NCBI GenBank assembly: GCA_045589355.1
Contig: JAZNOW010000010.1
Coordinates: 1 to 33,769 of the forward strand
Direction: 5' to 3'
Length of the DNA stretch: 33,769 nucleotides
Origin: RUG563 sp045589355
Lineage (GTDB): Bacteria > Bacillota > Clostridia > Christensenellales > Aristaeellaceae
The notes under the pieces: model-generated
Databases searched by the model: none
Seen by the model: only the letters and a program-made list of their open reading frames with translations
What the model was told of the DNA's origin: nothing
Shown here: positions 7,424-16,200 of the stretch, piece after piece
Position numbering within the stretch: position 1 is the first letter of the stretch
How the letters are laid out: every line of letters begins with the position of its first letter
Position numbers and translations under genes: made by a program

Positions 7424-8916
7424 TTTTCCTCCTTATCCCAGGCACGCATGGGGCCCTGGGCTCTTTGCATGCGGAAGGCGTTGGCGACGTACCCCCGGAG
7501 CCGCTGGCGCCAGATGGGCAGGCGCAGCACCTTGTCCGGGTTGGCGGGCCGGGCAGGGGAAAGGGGGGCAAAATAGGGATGGCCAAGGCTGGTAAGGCCG
7601 CAGATGCGCACCAGAAGCAAAAAGGCACCCATCACAATGCCGGGATAGCCTGCAAGCCCGGCAAGAACCACCAGCAGAAGCTGGGCAATGCGGATGGCCA
7701 GGGTGAGGGAATAGGTGGGCACGGCGTATGTACCAAGGCCGGAAATGGCCACCACCACGATCAGAAGCGGGCTGAACATGTCCGCCTCCACCACGGCCTG
7801 GCCCAGAATGATGCCCCCCACAATGGACAAACTGGCCCCCATGGCGCCGGGCACCCGGGTGCCGGCCTCGTTGATGAGGCTGAAGGCAAGCAGCATCAGC
7901 AGCATGGAAGGGAAGAGGGTCATGGGCACCTTGGACTGGCTTTCCAATACGCTTGTGAGCAGGGAAAGGCTCATGCCCTCCGGGTGGTACACCGTCAGCG
8001 CCACATAGATGGCGGGCAGGAACAGGGCGATCAGCATGCCGGCCATGCGAAGCAAGCGCAGGAAGGTGCCGTACTGCCAGCGCATGGAGGTATCGTCCGG
8101 CGCGTGGTACAGGTGCAGAAGACCGGCGGGCATCACCAGCGCAGCCGGGGCGTTTTCCATCAGGATCACCACCTGCCCTTCGGAGAGGAAGCTGACGGCC
8201 CGGTCCGGCCGTTCGGTGGTGACGGCCTGGGGCAGGAGGGAATAGGGGTTATCTTCCAGCAATTGTTCCAGCATGCCCAGGGAGGGCACGTGGTCCACCC
8301 GGCAGAGGGACAGGCGGCGCTTGATCTCCTCCACCGTTTCCCGGGGCGCCACGCCGTTGAGGTACATCAGGCACACCCGGGACGGGGTTTTGTCGCCGAT
8401 CATGACGGCTTCACTGATGAGGGCGGGGGTGCGCATAATTTTGCGGATGAGCACCACATTATCCCGCATGGTTTCGCAAAAGCCTTCGTGGGGGCCCATG
8501 ATGACCGTTTCGTTGACGGGCGGGCTGACGCTTCTTCTGGCATAGCCCTTCACTTCGCCAATCAGCGCTCCCGGCATGCCGTCGCACAGCACGGCGGCGT
8601 CCCCCTGGCAGATGCGCATCAGCAGGGTGGAAAGACTGAGGGTGTGGTCAAGAGAGGCGATCTGCAGCACCTGGCCGGACAGATAATCTTTAATGGCCGT
8701 GTTTTCGGGAAAGGCTTCCACCGCCATGCAGGGAGAAAAAATGAAGTGCTGCAGGCGGTTCAGGTCCACCATGCCGTCAATGAACACCACGGCGGCTTTC
8801 CGGCCGGCCATGGTAAACGGACGGAATTTCATATCTTCGTTTTTCTGGATCTGCACCGCCTGGCAGATGAGGGTTTGGTTGTGGTCAAATTGCGCGGTCA
8901 ATTGGGTTTGCTGCAT
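7420..8916 (-). CDS. gerAA: Spore germination receptor subunit A (GerAA-type)
   Basis: 498 residues, the usual GerAA length. It has a soluble N-terminal part (1 to about 290) with the family blocks VVFIDGMVD (about 43-51), GDAAVLCDG, EVKGYARRSVSPPVNETVIMG-like region and KTPSRVCLMYLNGVA, then a C-terminal membrane part with four or more helices (MAGMLIALFLPAIYVAL, SSMLLMLLAFSL-type, LIVVVAISGLG, LLLVVLAGLAGYPGIVMG) and INEAGTRVPGAMG, a conserved motif. The start at 8916 (ATG, MQQTQLT) is preferred because AAAGGCAGG/GGCGG lies just upstream and length fits; the open frame extends further but without family sequence. First gene of the gerA operon. No convincing sigma-G promoter was found. Confidence 0.92.
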   Translation of the reverse strand: MQQTQLTAQFDHNQTLICQAVQIQKNEDMKFRPFTMAGRKAAVVFIDGMVDLNRLQHFIFSPCMAVEAFPENTAIKDYLSGQVLQIASLDHTLSLSTLLMRICQGDAAVLCDGMPGALIGEVKGYARRSVSPPVNETVIMGPHEGFCETMRDNVVLIRKIMRTPALISEAVMIGDKTPSRVCLMYLNGVAPRETVEEIKRRLSLCRVDHVPSLGMLEQLLEDNPYSLLPQAVTTERPDRAVSFLSEGQVVILMENAPAALVMPAGLLHLYHAPDDTSMRWQYGTFLRLLRMAGMLIALFLPAIYVALTVYHPEGMSLSLLTSVLESQSKVPMTLFPSMLLMLLAFSLINEAGTRVPGAMGASLSIVGGIILGQAVVEADMFSPLLIVVVAISGLGTYAVPTYSLTLAIRIAQLLLVVLAGLAGYPGIVMGAFLLLVRICGLTSLGHPYFAPLSPARPANPDKVLRLPIWRQRLRGYVANAFRMQRAQGPMRAWDKEEK

Positions 8917-8984
8917 GGTTTCCGCCTGCCTTTCTGCGTTGGATAGTCTTTCCCGGCAGAGGAAAAAATATTTTTCATTTCCTG

Positions 8985-9012
8985 TTACAAGGAAGGAAAA
9001 GCGGTGTATAAT
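8985..9012 (+). promoter_or_regulatory. Promoter of NrdD-tail-like gene
   Basis: TTACAA (8985-8990) and TATAAT (9007-9012) with a 16-bp spacer. The -10 box overlaps an upstream in-frame ATG at 9004, so translation must begin downstream, at 9040. Confidence 0.75.
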
Positions 9013-9039
9013 CGGATTGAAAGGAAGGTGGAAAGCCTT

Positions 9040-9306
9040 ATGGAATGCAAAGTGAATGTGAAGGGCGGCGTACTGCCCCAGGAAGAAATTAACGCTTATA
9101 TCCAGCGTGCCCGGCAAAAGTTCGGCACCGAACCCCAGGGCATCGATATTACCGTGGACGGCGAATATGTGGAGCTTTCCTACGACTTTGGCCCGGCGCC
9201 TTTCCAGCGCATCCGCCGCATTACCGGGTATCTGGTGGGCACGCTGGATCGTTTCAACAATGCCAAACGGGCAGAAGAAAAGGACCGCGTAAAGCATACG
9301 GTGTAA
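9040..9306 (+). CDS. Small protein resembling the tail of anaerobic ribonucleotide reductase NrdD
   Basis: An 88-residue soluble protein. Its C-terminal half reads FQRIRRITGYLVGTLDRFNN followed by AKRAEEKDRVKH, recalling the GYLxPxxRWNxGKxxE tail of class III (anaerobic) ribonucleotide reductase NrdD. It has no cysteine pairs for the NrdD zinc site and no glycyl-radical motif, so it cannot be a reductase itself. The N-terminal half (KGGVLPQEEINAYIQRARQK) looks like a helix plus a two-stranded element. GGAAGG at 9023-9028 and the promoter at 8985-9012 fix the start at 9040. It is monocistronic and divergent from gerAA. A regulatory or accessory role in anaerobic nucleotide reduction is a guess from similarity alone. 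Confidence 0.6.
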   Translation: MECKVNVKGGVLPQEEINAYIQRARQKFGTEPQGIDITVDGEYVELSYDFGPAPFQRIRRITGYLVGTLDRFNNAKRAEEKDRVKHTV

Positions 9307-9655
9307 GGAAGCGTAGGGGGCATTGCCCCTGGCCCCAATTACGGAAGCAGTGGGCTTATGGCACAGACAGTTTCCGGCTGGGGCAGGAAGCCGTTGCCTG
9401 CACCGTGCAGACATTCGCTTGGAAAACATGATTGTCATATTGCGGGTCGGGAGCGGCATGGCCGCCCGGATGTCAGAGGATTCCGGGGAAAACGATAAAA
9501 AAGCGTTGAGAGAATGTGTTCTCTCAACGCTTTTTTTGTTTTCATTGCGCCTGTGGGCACATATTGTTTTGCTCCTCAAGCATCACGCGGAAACAGCTGG
9601 CTTTATTCGCTCAACCACTTCGCGTACTGGGTGCAGGGCGGATCGCCCTGCTCCG
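9307..9655. other. Intergenic region with two hairpins
   Basis: This 349-base gap has no credible gene. It holds the bidirectional terminator at 9497-9537 and, close to the symporter stop, a perfect 8-bp hairpin (GCAGGGCG 9632-9639 with CGCCCTGC 9643-9650) without a T-run on either strand. The rest (9307-9490) shows no recognisable element. Confidence 0.5.
9497..9537. terminator. Bidirectional terminator
   Basis: AAGCGTTGAGAGAA (9501-9514) pairs perfectly with TTCTCTCAACGCTT (9519-9532) around TGTG. It is preceded by AAAA and followed by TTTTT, so it serves the small gene at 9040 and the convergent symporter gene at 9656. Confidence 0.93.
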
Positions 9656-10924
9656 TTATCCTTGCGCTTCGGGATAGTTTTTCTTTTCCTTGCGGGCAGC
9701 GATGGCCTTATCCAGCCAGTCCTTGCCCTCGGTGAAGCGGCACACGATGTAGGACACCACATAGTCGCCGGCGGCGTTGACCATGGTGGCCGGCGGGTCC
9801 ACCAGGTTGCCCAGGGCGATGGCGATGGGGTAGGCAATTTCCATCTGGTTGGGGAAGAAGAGGGTACACAGCACCAGTTCACCCACGCCGCCGCCGCCGG
9901 GGATGCCGCTCATGGCAACGGAGGAGAAGATGGCCACGATGATGGCCAGGATGGCGTTGCCGGTGTTGAAGGGCATGCCGAACAGGCCAAAGAGGAAAGC
10001 TACTTTGATGATGGCGCTCATGGAGGAGCCGTCCATATGCATGGTGGCGCCCAGCGGAACCACCACTTCGGATACTTCCTTGGGGATGCCGGTGTCTTCC
10101 GCTGCTTCCATGTTGGTGGGAATGGTGGCGACGGAGGAGCAGGTGCCGAAGGATACCGCAGCCGGTTTGAAGATATGGCGGATCATTTCCCGGATGCCAT
10201 GCTTGCCGCCGCCGAAGCGGGCGTAGAGGGGGAAGAAGATGAGCATGTAGGCAAAGCACATCGCATAGTAGATGATGAGGGTTTTGCTGTAATCGCCGAT
10301 CAGGTCGGGGCCGTAGGTGGCCACCAGGTAGGCAAAGAAGCCGAAGAAGGCGATGGGGGCATAGTAGGAGATCAGCTTCACCATCTTCAGGATGCATTCG
10401 GTGAGGTTGGAAAGCATGCCGGCGACGGGCTTGCCCTTTTCACCGGCCATCTGCACGCCAAAGCCGAACAGCACGGCAAAGACGATCAGGGGCAGCATGG
10501 CCCGGCGGGAAAGCAGTTCTACAAAGTCGGGCTTGGTGAAGAAGTTGATGATCATATCGGCCAGGCCCAATGTTTCGCCCACTTCGCCGGATTGGGCGGT
10601 GTATGTGGAGGAAACCAGGCCGCCGGGGATGAGCAGGGTGACCACATACATCACCACGGCGGCAATGCCGGCGGTGATGAAGAAGGTGAGCACCGTGGTG
10701 CCCATCACTTTGCCGGCGCGCTTGGCGCTTTGCATATTGGCAATGGCGGAAGAGATGGAGCAGAACACCATGGGCACCACCACGCAGAACATCAGGTTGA
10801 TGAACAGCGTGCCCAGGGGCTCCAGCACCGTGGCACCGGGCCATACGGCGCCCACCACGCAGCCGGCGATGATGGCCACCAGCATGCTGAGGATAAACCA
10901 ATAGTTTTTCAGGAATTTCTTCAT
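9656..10924 (-). CDS. Dicarboxylate/amino acid:cation symporter (DAACS/SLC1 family)
   Basis: 422 residues. A glutamate-transporter-fold protein that couples uptake of a dicarboxylate or amino acid to Na+ or H+. Family elements are the HP1 serine-rich loop SSVATIPT (263-270) followed by NMEAAEDTGIP, the TM7 cation site as HMDGS (296-300, in place of NMDGT), and the HP2 loop SGIPGGGG (339-346). The late TM8 region NLVDPPATMVNAAGD carries the usual substrate-contact polar residues. The start is ATG 10924: AGGTGG lies just before it, and an upstream GTG (10933) falls inside that ribosome site. It is divergent from an AraC regulator, a likely local controller. The exact substrate is not clear; the MHMDG variant argues for a subfamily away from classical GltP. 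Confidence 0.92.
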   Translation of the reverse strand: MKKFLKNYWFILSMLVAIIAGCVVGAVWPGATVLEPLGTLFINLMFCVVVPMVFCSISSAIANMQSAKRAGKVMGTTVLTFFITAGIAAVVMYVVTLLIPGGLVSSTYTAQSGEVGETLGLADMIINFFTKPDFVELLSRRAMLPLIVFAVLFGFGVQMAGEKGKPVAGMLSNLTECILKMVKLISYYAPIAFFGFFAYLVATYGPDLIGDYSKTLIIYYAMCFAYMLIFFPLYARFGGGKHGIREMIRHIFKPAAVSFGTCSSVATIPTNMEAAEDTGIPKEVSEVVVPLGATMHMDGSSMSAIIKVAFLFGLFGMPFNTGNAILAIIVAIFSSVAMSGIPGGGGVGELVLCTLFFPNQMEIAYPIAIALGNLVDPPATMVNAAGDYVVSYIVCRFTEGKDWLDKAIAARKEKKNYPEAQG

Positions 10925-10979
10925 TCCGTCCACCTCATTTACGTTTTTTCGTTATGTTTATTATAACATTGCCTTTTTT

Positions 10980-10997
10980 CCCTAAATAGGGTATAAT
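10980..10997 (+). promoter_or_regulatory. Palindrome abutting -10 box in divergent symporter/araC region
   Basis: CCCTAAATAGGG (10980-10991) is a perfect 5-bp inverted repeat touching TATAAT (10992-10997), the likely -10 of the AraC-type gene. On the other strand TATAAT (10965-10960) can serve the symporter. A regulator bound at the palindrome could block or steer both promoters (inference). Confidence 0.5.
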
Positions 10998-11038
10998 GTG
11001 CATAAAATATTGCAAAAACTGCTTTTTGGGATGATGAT

Positions 11039-11863
11039 ATGAACGAGAGCATTTCCCGTGGGTACCTGCACGAGCCCTACCGGCTTTTCCATTCCACCGA
11101 CAGGCGGGATGCGGACTTTGACGCCCACAGCCACGATTTTCACAAAATGGTGCTTTGCCTGCAGGGGCATGTGACCTATATCATGGAGGGCAACAGCTAT
11201 GAACTGCAGCCCTGGGATATGCTGCTCATCCCCGAGCACCAGATCCACCGCTCCATCCTGCACGGAAGCACTGTGTATGAACGGATGATTTTATGGGTGC
11301 AGGACGGTTTTCTCAAAAGCTATGGAGAGGAAGCGCTGTGGCAGCCCTTTTCCCGCTTGCCCGATATGCCGGCCCTCTACCGGCCGGACCCCGGCCAGCG
11401 GGCGCTGCTGGTGGACAAGCTGACGGAAATGGAGCGATGTCAGAAGGCGGCGTTTCCCGGGCACCGGCTGATGCAGGATACGTACCTTTTGCAGTTCCTG
11501 GTGGAGCTTTCGTCCCAGCTGCGCAACCACCGGGAGATGCCCAAGAGTGCCGTGCGCACCGACCCGAAAATTCACGAGATCCTCACCTACATCAACGGCA
11601 ACCTGAAAAAGGTGCTGACGGTGGAGGGCCTGTCCCGCCGGTTTTTCATCAGCCCTTCTCACCTGATGCATTCTTTCAAGACCCATACCGGCTGCAGCGT
11701 GCATCAGTACATTCTGCAAAAGCGGCTTACCCATGCCTTTGAGCATATCCGGGCAGGGGAGGGCGTGGGGGATGCGGCACTGCAGGCAGGGTTTGGGGAT
11801 TACAGTGCATTTTTGAAAGCCTTTCGAAGGCAATACGGCTGCAGCCCCCGGGAAATCAAATAG
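11039..11863 (+). CDS. AraC-family transcriptional regulator
   Basis: 274 residues. The N-terminal cupin-like sensor domain (about 20-85) shows HSHDFHKMVLCLQG and LQPWDMLLIPEHQIH, a pattern typical of AraC arms that bind a small effector. The C-terminal domain has two helix-turn-helix units: LTVEGLSRRFFISPSHLMHS (about 193-212) and AALQAGFGDYSAFLKAFRRQ (about 245-264), followed by the closing GCSPREIK motif. The start at 11039 has only a weak GGGA site. It is divergent from the symporter gene and ends at its own terminator, so local control of the symporter is likely, with a carboxylate or amino acid as possible effector (inference). Confidence 0.92.
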   Translation: MNESISRGYLHEPYRLFHSTDRRDADFDAHSHDFHKMVLCLQGHVTYIMEGNSYELQPWDMLLIPEHQIHRSILHGSTVYERMILWVQDGFLKSYGEEALWQPFSRLPDMPALYRPDPGQRALLVDKLTEMERCQKAAFPGHRLMQDTYLLQFLVELSSQLRNHREMPKSAVRTDPKIHEILTYINGNLKKVLTVEGLSRRFFISPSHLMHSFKTHTGCSVHQYILQKRLTHAFEHIRAGEGVGDAALQAGFGDYSAFLKAFRRQYGCSPREIK

Positions 11864-11867
11864 AAAA

Positions 11868-11900
11868 ACCGTCTCCGTGTATTGTGTGCGGAGACGGTCT
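11868..11900. terminator. Terminator between araC-type gene and mreB
   Basis: ACCGTCTCCG (11868-11877) pairs perfectly with CGGAGACGGT (11889-11898). Flanks are AAAAA on the left and CTTCTT on the right; it is strongest for leftward (mreB) transcription. Confidence 0.8.
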
Positions 11901-11908
11901 TCTTATGC

Positions 11909-12925
11909 TTATCGTTTTTTGCGGTCGCCCAGGAAGCGGCTGTATTCCTGCCAGCTTTCCAGCGTCATGCAGCAGCCGCGGGCCGTGCATTCCTGCGGAT
12001 CTTCCGCCAGGCGGCAGTCAATTTTCAGGGAGAGCTGGATGGCTTCGCACAGGCCGGAGAGCAGCGCGCCGCCGCCGGTGAGCACGATGCCCGCTTCGGA
12101 AATATCGCCCACCAGTTCGGCGGGGGTGTGTTCCAGCACGCCGTGGATGGCTTCCAGCAGGCTCTGCAGCGGGCCGGCCATGGCTTCCGTTATTTCGTCG
12201 CTGGTGATGTGCATCAGTTTGGGCAGGCCGGTGAGCAGGCTGCGGCCGGTGACTTCCATATAGAACTGTTCGCTTCTTGCGATAACAGAGCCGATGGTGA
12301 TTTTGATGTCCTCTGCGGTGATGGGGCCTACCAGGAAATTGTGCTTGCGGCGCAGGTAGCGGATGATGGCGTCGTCAAAGGCGTCGCCGCCCAGCTTTAC
12401 ATTTTCCCGCACCATGATGCGGCCCATGGAGGTGACGGCAATTTCCGTTACGCCGCCGCCGATATCCACCACCATCTGGCCGTTGGCGTCGCCGATGGGC
12501 AGGCCGGCACCCAGGGCGGAAGCAATGGGCCGCTCCATCAGGAAGGTGCGCCGTGCGCCGGCTTCATACAGGGCGGAAATGAGCTGATGCTTTTCCGCTT
12601 CGTTCACGCCGTTGGGCACGGACAAAAGCACCCGGGGACCGCCGATAAGGTGCTTGCCCACCACTTTGGTCACAAAAAAGCGCAGCATGGCGCTTGCCAG
12701 GTCAAAATCGGCAATCATACCTTCTGCCAGGGGACGCATCACCTGAATATTGCCGGGGGCACGCCCCAGCATCCGGTGCGCTTCTTCACCCACAGCCAGC
12801 ACGTTCCGGGTATCCCGGTCGATGGCGATAACGGCAGGCTCGTTCAGCACGCTGCCCTTGCCCTTGCCGTGAATGACGACGCTGGATGTGCCCAGATCGA
12901 CGCCGATGTCCAGAACCGTTGCCAT
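11909..12925 (-). CDS. mreB: Actin-like cell-shape protein MreB/Mbl
   Basis: 338 residues, normal length. Actin-fold ATP-binding motifs are phosphate-1 DIGVDLGTSSVVI (6-18), phosphate-2 VVDIGGGVTEIAV (152-164) and the adenosine loop GIVLTGGGALLSG near 286-298. MreB paralogues polymerise under the membrane and guide lateral wall synthesis with elongation PBPs. There is no mreC/mreD next to it, so it may be an Mbl or MreBH-type stand-alone paralogue rather than the mreBCD copy. GAGGAGA (12933-12939) precedes the start. It is transcribed divergently from addA from a promoter at 13105-13133 with a leader of about 170 bases. Confidence 0.93.
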   Translation of the reverse strand: MATVLDIGVDLGTSSVVIHGKGKGSVLNEPAVIAIDRDTRNVLAVGEEAHRMLGRAPGNIQVMRPLAEGMIADFDLASAMLRFFVTKVVGKHLIGGPRVLLSVPNGVNEAEKHQLISALYEAGARRTFLMERPIASALGAGLPIGDANGQMVVDIGGGVTEIAVTSMGRIMVRENVKLGGDAFDDAIIRYLRRKHNFLVGPITAEDIKITIGSVIARSEQFYMEVTGRSLLTGLPKLMHITSDEITEAMAGPLQSLLEAIHGVLEHTPAELVGDISEAGIVLTGGGALLSGLCEAIQLSLKIDCRLAEDPQECTARGCCMTLESWQEYSRFLGDRKKR

Positions 12926-13104
12926 GAAAAGAATCTCCTCTTACTTGGAAAGATTTTGAAGGGATATTCGACGGAAAGAACGAAAATCCTCCATTTTGGA
13001 ACAAAAATGGGAGCGATACGCCACTTTTTTTCAAAAGATGGCCTTTTTCTTTTCTGCAAACGCCACTTTGACGGAAAAAGAGCCGTATCAACGCTTGCGA
13101 GGAT

Positions 13105-13133
13105 ACTATACCACTTTTTTTCTTTCTTGGCAA
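13105..13133 (-). promoter_or_regulatory. Promoter of mreB (minus strand)
   Basis: Read on the minus strand, TTGCCA (13133-13128) and TATAGT (13110-13105) are separated by 17 bp. Transcription would start near 13098, giving a leader of roughly 170 bases with internal repeats (CCACTTTTTTTC at 13021-13032 and 13111-13122). Confidence 0.8.
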
Positions 13134-13160
13134 GTATGGCCATGAAAGCTGTGGATGAAC

Positions 13161-13189
13161 TTGCGGTTTTGTCCCGAATGCGATACAAT
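13161..13189 (+). promoter_or_regulatory. Promoter of addA
   Basis: TTGCGG (13161-13166) and TACAAT (13184-13189), spacer 17 bp. It lies downstream of an earlier in-frame ATG (13155), which rules out that ATG as the start. Confidence 0.75.
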
Positions 13190-13226
13190 GAAAGAAAGAG
13201 AAAACCATAGAAAGGGGAGCACACAC

Positions 13227-16200
13227 ATGCAGTTTACCACAGCCCAGCAGGCGGCCATTGACGCCAGAAACGGAGATGTACTGGTCAGCGCTGCGGCAGG
13301 CTCGGGCAAGACGGCGGTGCTGGTGGAGCGGGTGCTTTCCCTTTTAAAAGAGGGCCGGCGCATTGACCGGATGCTGATCGTTACTTTCACCCGTGCGGCG
13401 GCCGGTGAAATGCGGGAGCGCATCGGTGAACGGCTGGAAAAGGAAGAAGGGGACGCCCACCTCAACAGGCAGCGCATGCTGCTGCCCCGGGCTTCCATCT
13501 GCACGCTGCATGTGTTTTGCTACGGGCTGCTGAGGGAGCATTTTGAAGCCGTGGGCATTGACCCCATGTGCCGCATTGCTGACCAGGACAAGCTGGATGC
13601 CCTGCACAAGCGGGCCGTGGATCAGGTGCTGGAGGAAATGTATGCAAATCCTTCCCCGGATGAAGCGCGGTTGATTGACGAATTTGAAGACAAGCAAATA
13701 GAAGAAATGCTGTCCCAGGCGGAGAAATTCATGCTGTCCCAGGCGGACTGGGAAACGTGGGCGGAAAAAGCCGTATCGGACGAAGAAAACGCCCTGGAGC
13801 GGTGGAAGGCGCTGCTGACGGAAATGAGCGCATCCCACCTTTCCGGAGCGGCAGAGCAGATGGCGCAGATGGAAAAGATGGCCGGCCTGCCCGGCTTTCC
13901 GGAGCGCTACCTGAAAACGGTGGAAATGGACGCCCAGCTGACGGAAGAAATGCTGCAGGCAGCCCGTCAGGGCCGGCTTTGCGGCGGCGACACCCAGTTC
14001 CAGCGGCTCAGCACGAAGAAGGCGGCGCCGGAAGAGGATGAAAACCTGACGGCCCTGTACCGGCAGGCCCGGGATGAATGGAAGGACCTGATCAATAACG
14101 CCCGGAAAATATTGCCGCGGGATGAAGAAAAGGCGGCGGCGGATATTCTGCACACGCTGCCTTCCCTGCGGGCGTTGTTTGCGCTGACCGGAAAGCTGAT
14201 GGACACCTTCTTCCGTTTCAAGCAGCAGCGCAACTACCTGGATTACAGCGACCTGGAACATTTGACCCTCAAAGCCCTTCGCAGCGAGCAGGTCCGGAAG
14301 GATGTGGCCGGGCGTTTTGACGCGCTGTTTGTGGACGAATACCAGGATGTGTCCGGCATTCAGGAGGCCATTCTTTCCGCCCTGCATCAGGAAAACATGA
14401 TGTTCATGGTGGGGGACGTGAAGCAATCCATTTATCGGTTCCGCCTGGCCGACCCCACCCTTTTCCTGAACAAATACAACACCTTTTCCCAGGCGGAAGA
14501 CGCCCCGTGCCGCAAGATCATCTTCCAGCAGAATTTCCGTTCCGACAACAATGTGCTGGCAGCGGTGAACCAGGTGTTTTGCCATGCCATGCGGGAAAAG
14601 GAAACGGAAATTGAATACGATAAAGACGCCATGCTCTATCCCGGCGGCAACAAGCGGGCCGGTGCGCCGGTGGAAATTGTGCTGCTCCACGGGCCCAGGG
14701 AAGAGGAAGGAACGGGAGAGTTGACCAAGGCCTACCGCTATGAAGCGGCCTTTGTGGCAAAGCGTATCCGGGAAATGATGAAAGCGGTGCAGGTGATGGG
14801 CAAAGAAGGCCTGCGGCCGTTGCGGTACCGGGATATTGCGCTGCTGATCCGCAACGCATCCGGCCGGGCGCCGTATATTGCCAGGGTTTTGCAAAATGCC
14901 GGCATCCCCGTTTATTCCGATGCGGACGCCCAGTTCTTTGACTTGCCGGAAGTGACGGATATGATGAACCTGATGCGGGTGGTGGATAATCCTTTGCAGG
15001 ATGTGCCCCTGATCAGTGCGCTGCGCTGCCCCTGCTTCGCTTTTACGGAAGAAGAACTGGCCCGCATCCGGCTGGTGGATCAATCCCCCCGCGCGCCTTT
15101 CCATCAGGCCTTTTTGCAGCTGATGGAAAAAGACAATGCACTGGGTGAAAAAGCCCGGAAGGCCTGGAAGCAGCTGAGCGACTGGCGGTTCCTTTCGGTG
15201 AACCTGCCCCTGGACAGGCTTTTGTGGCGGATGCTGGAGGATTCCGGGCTGTACATGCGCGCCGGCGCCATGGAAGACGGAGAACTGCGCCAGGCAAACC
15301 TGCGCCTATTGGTGGAGCGGGCACAGGGGGAAGCGGCGGCGGACGGGCTGTCTGCTTTCCTGCGGGAAACGGGAAAGATCCGCAGCGGCGACGATATGAA
15401 AACCGCAAAGACTTTGGGCGAAAACGAGGATGTGGTGCGCATCCTGACCATGCATAAATCAAAAGGGCTGCAGTTCCCGGTGGTGTTCCTGCTGGAAACG
15501 GCCCGGGATTTTAACCGGGACCGGGAAAACAACCTGCGGCTGCACATGCAATACGGCGCGGCGCTGAAGTTTGTGGACGCCGAAAACCGGCTGACCCGGG
15601 AAACCTGTGCCCAGACGGCCCTCAGGGGCATGGAGGACAGGGAAAAGCGGGCGGAGGAAGCCCGGCTTTTGTACGTGGCCATGACCCGTGCGGAAGAAAG
15701 GCTGATCCTTGTGGGTGCGCCCAAGCATCCGGAGCAGGCCCTGCAGCGCTGGAGCCGCCCGGCCACCGCCTACGTCGCTGGCCATGCCGGGTGCATGCTG
15801 GATTGGGTGATGCAGAGCCTGGAAGGGGGAAAGGAAGGCCAGTTTGAGGCGGCCAACGGCAGCATCTGGCGGTTGACGTACGAAGAAGCGGACGAAAATG
15901 CCTTTGCCCCCCGGCAGCAGATGGACCCGCCGCCCCTATTGGCGGAAACACCTGCCGCCCTGACACGGCAGCGCATGGAGCGGCCGGCGGAAATGGGGGA
16001 AACGCTGAAAACGTCCGTTTCCGCGGTGGTGAAGGAGATCCGCCTGGCGGAGGACGAATGGGAATCCCCGGCGGACAAGCGCATCATGCAGGAGGAAAGC
16101 CCGGTGCCTTCCTTTATTGCGCAGGAGGAAATGACGCCGGCAGCCCGGGGTACCGTGACCCACCGGGTGCTGGGCCTAATGGATATGGACCTGATCCGGC

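Noticed and set aside
5187..7628. 813-residue open frame as a fused GerAC protein
   Set aside because: Only the last 382 residues match GerAC with a lipobox signal peptide; the rest runs through gerAB and gerAA in the wrong frame and is Pro/Ala/Arg-rich shadow.
12936..13226. Minus-strand frames ahead of mreB as an extra gene
   Set aside because: They overlap both promoters of the mreB/addA region and run into mreB in another frame.
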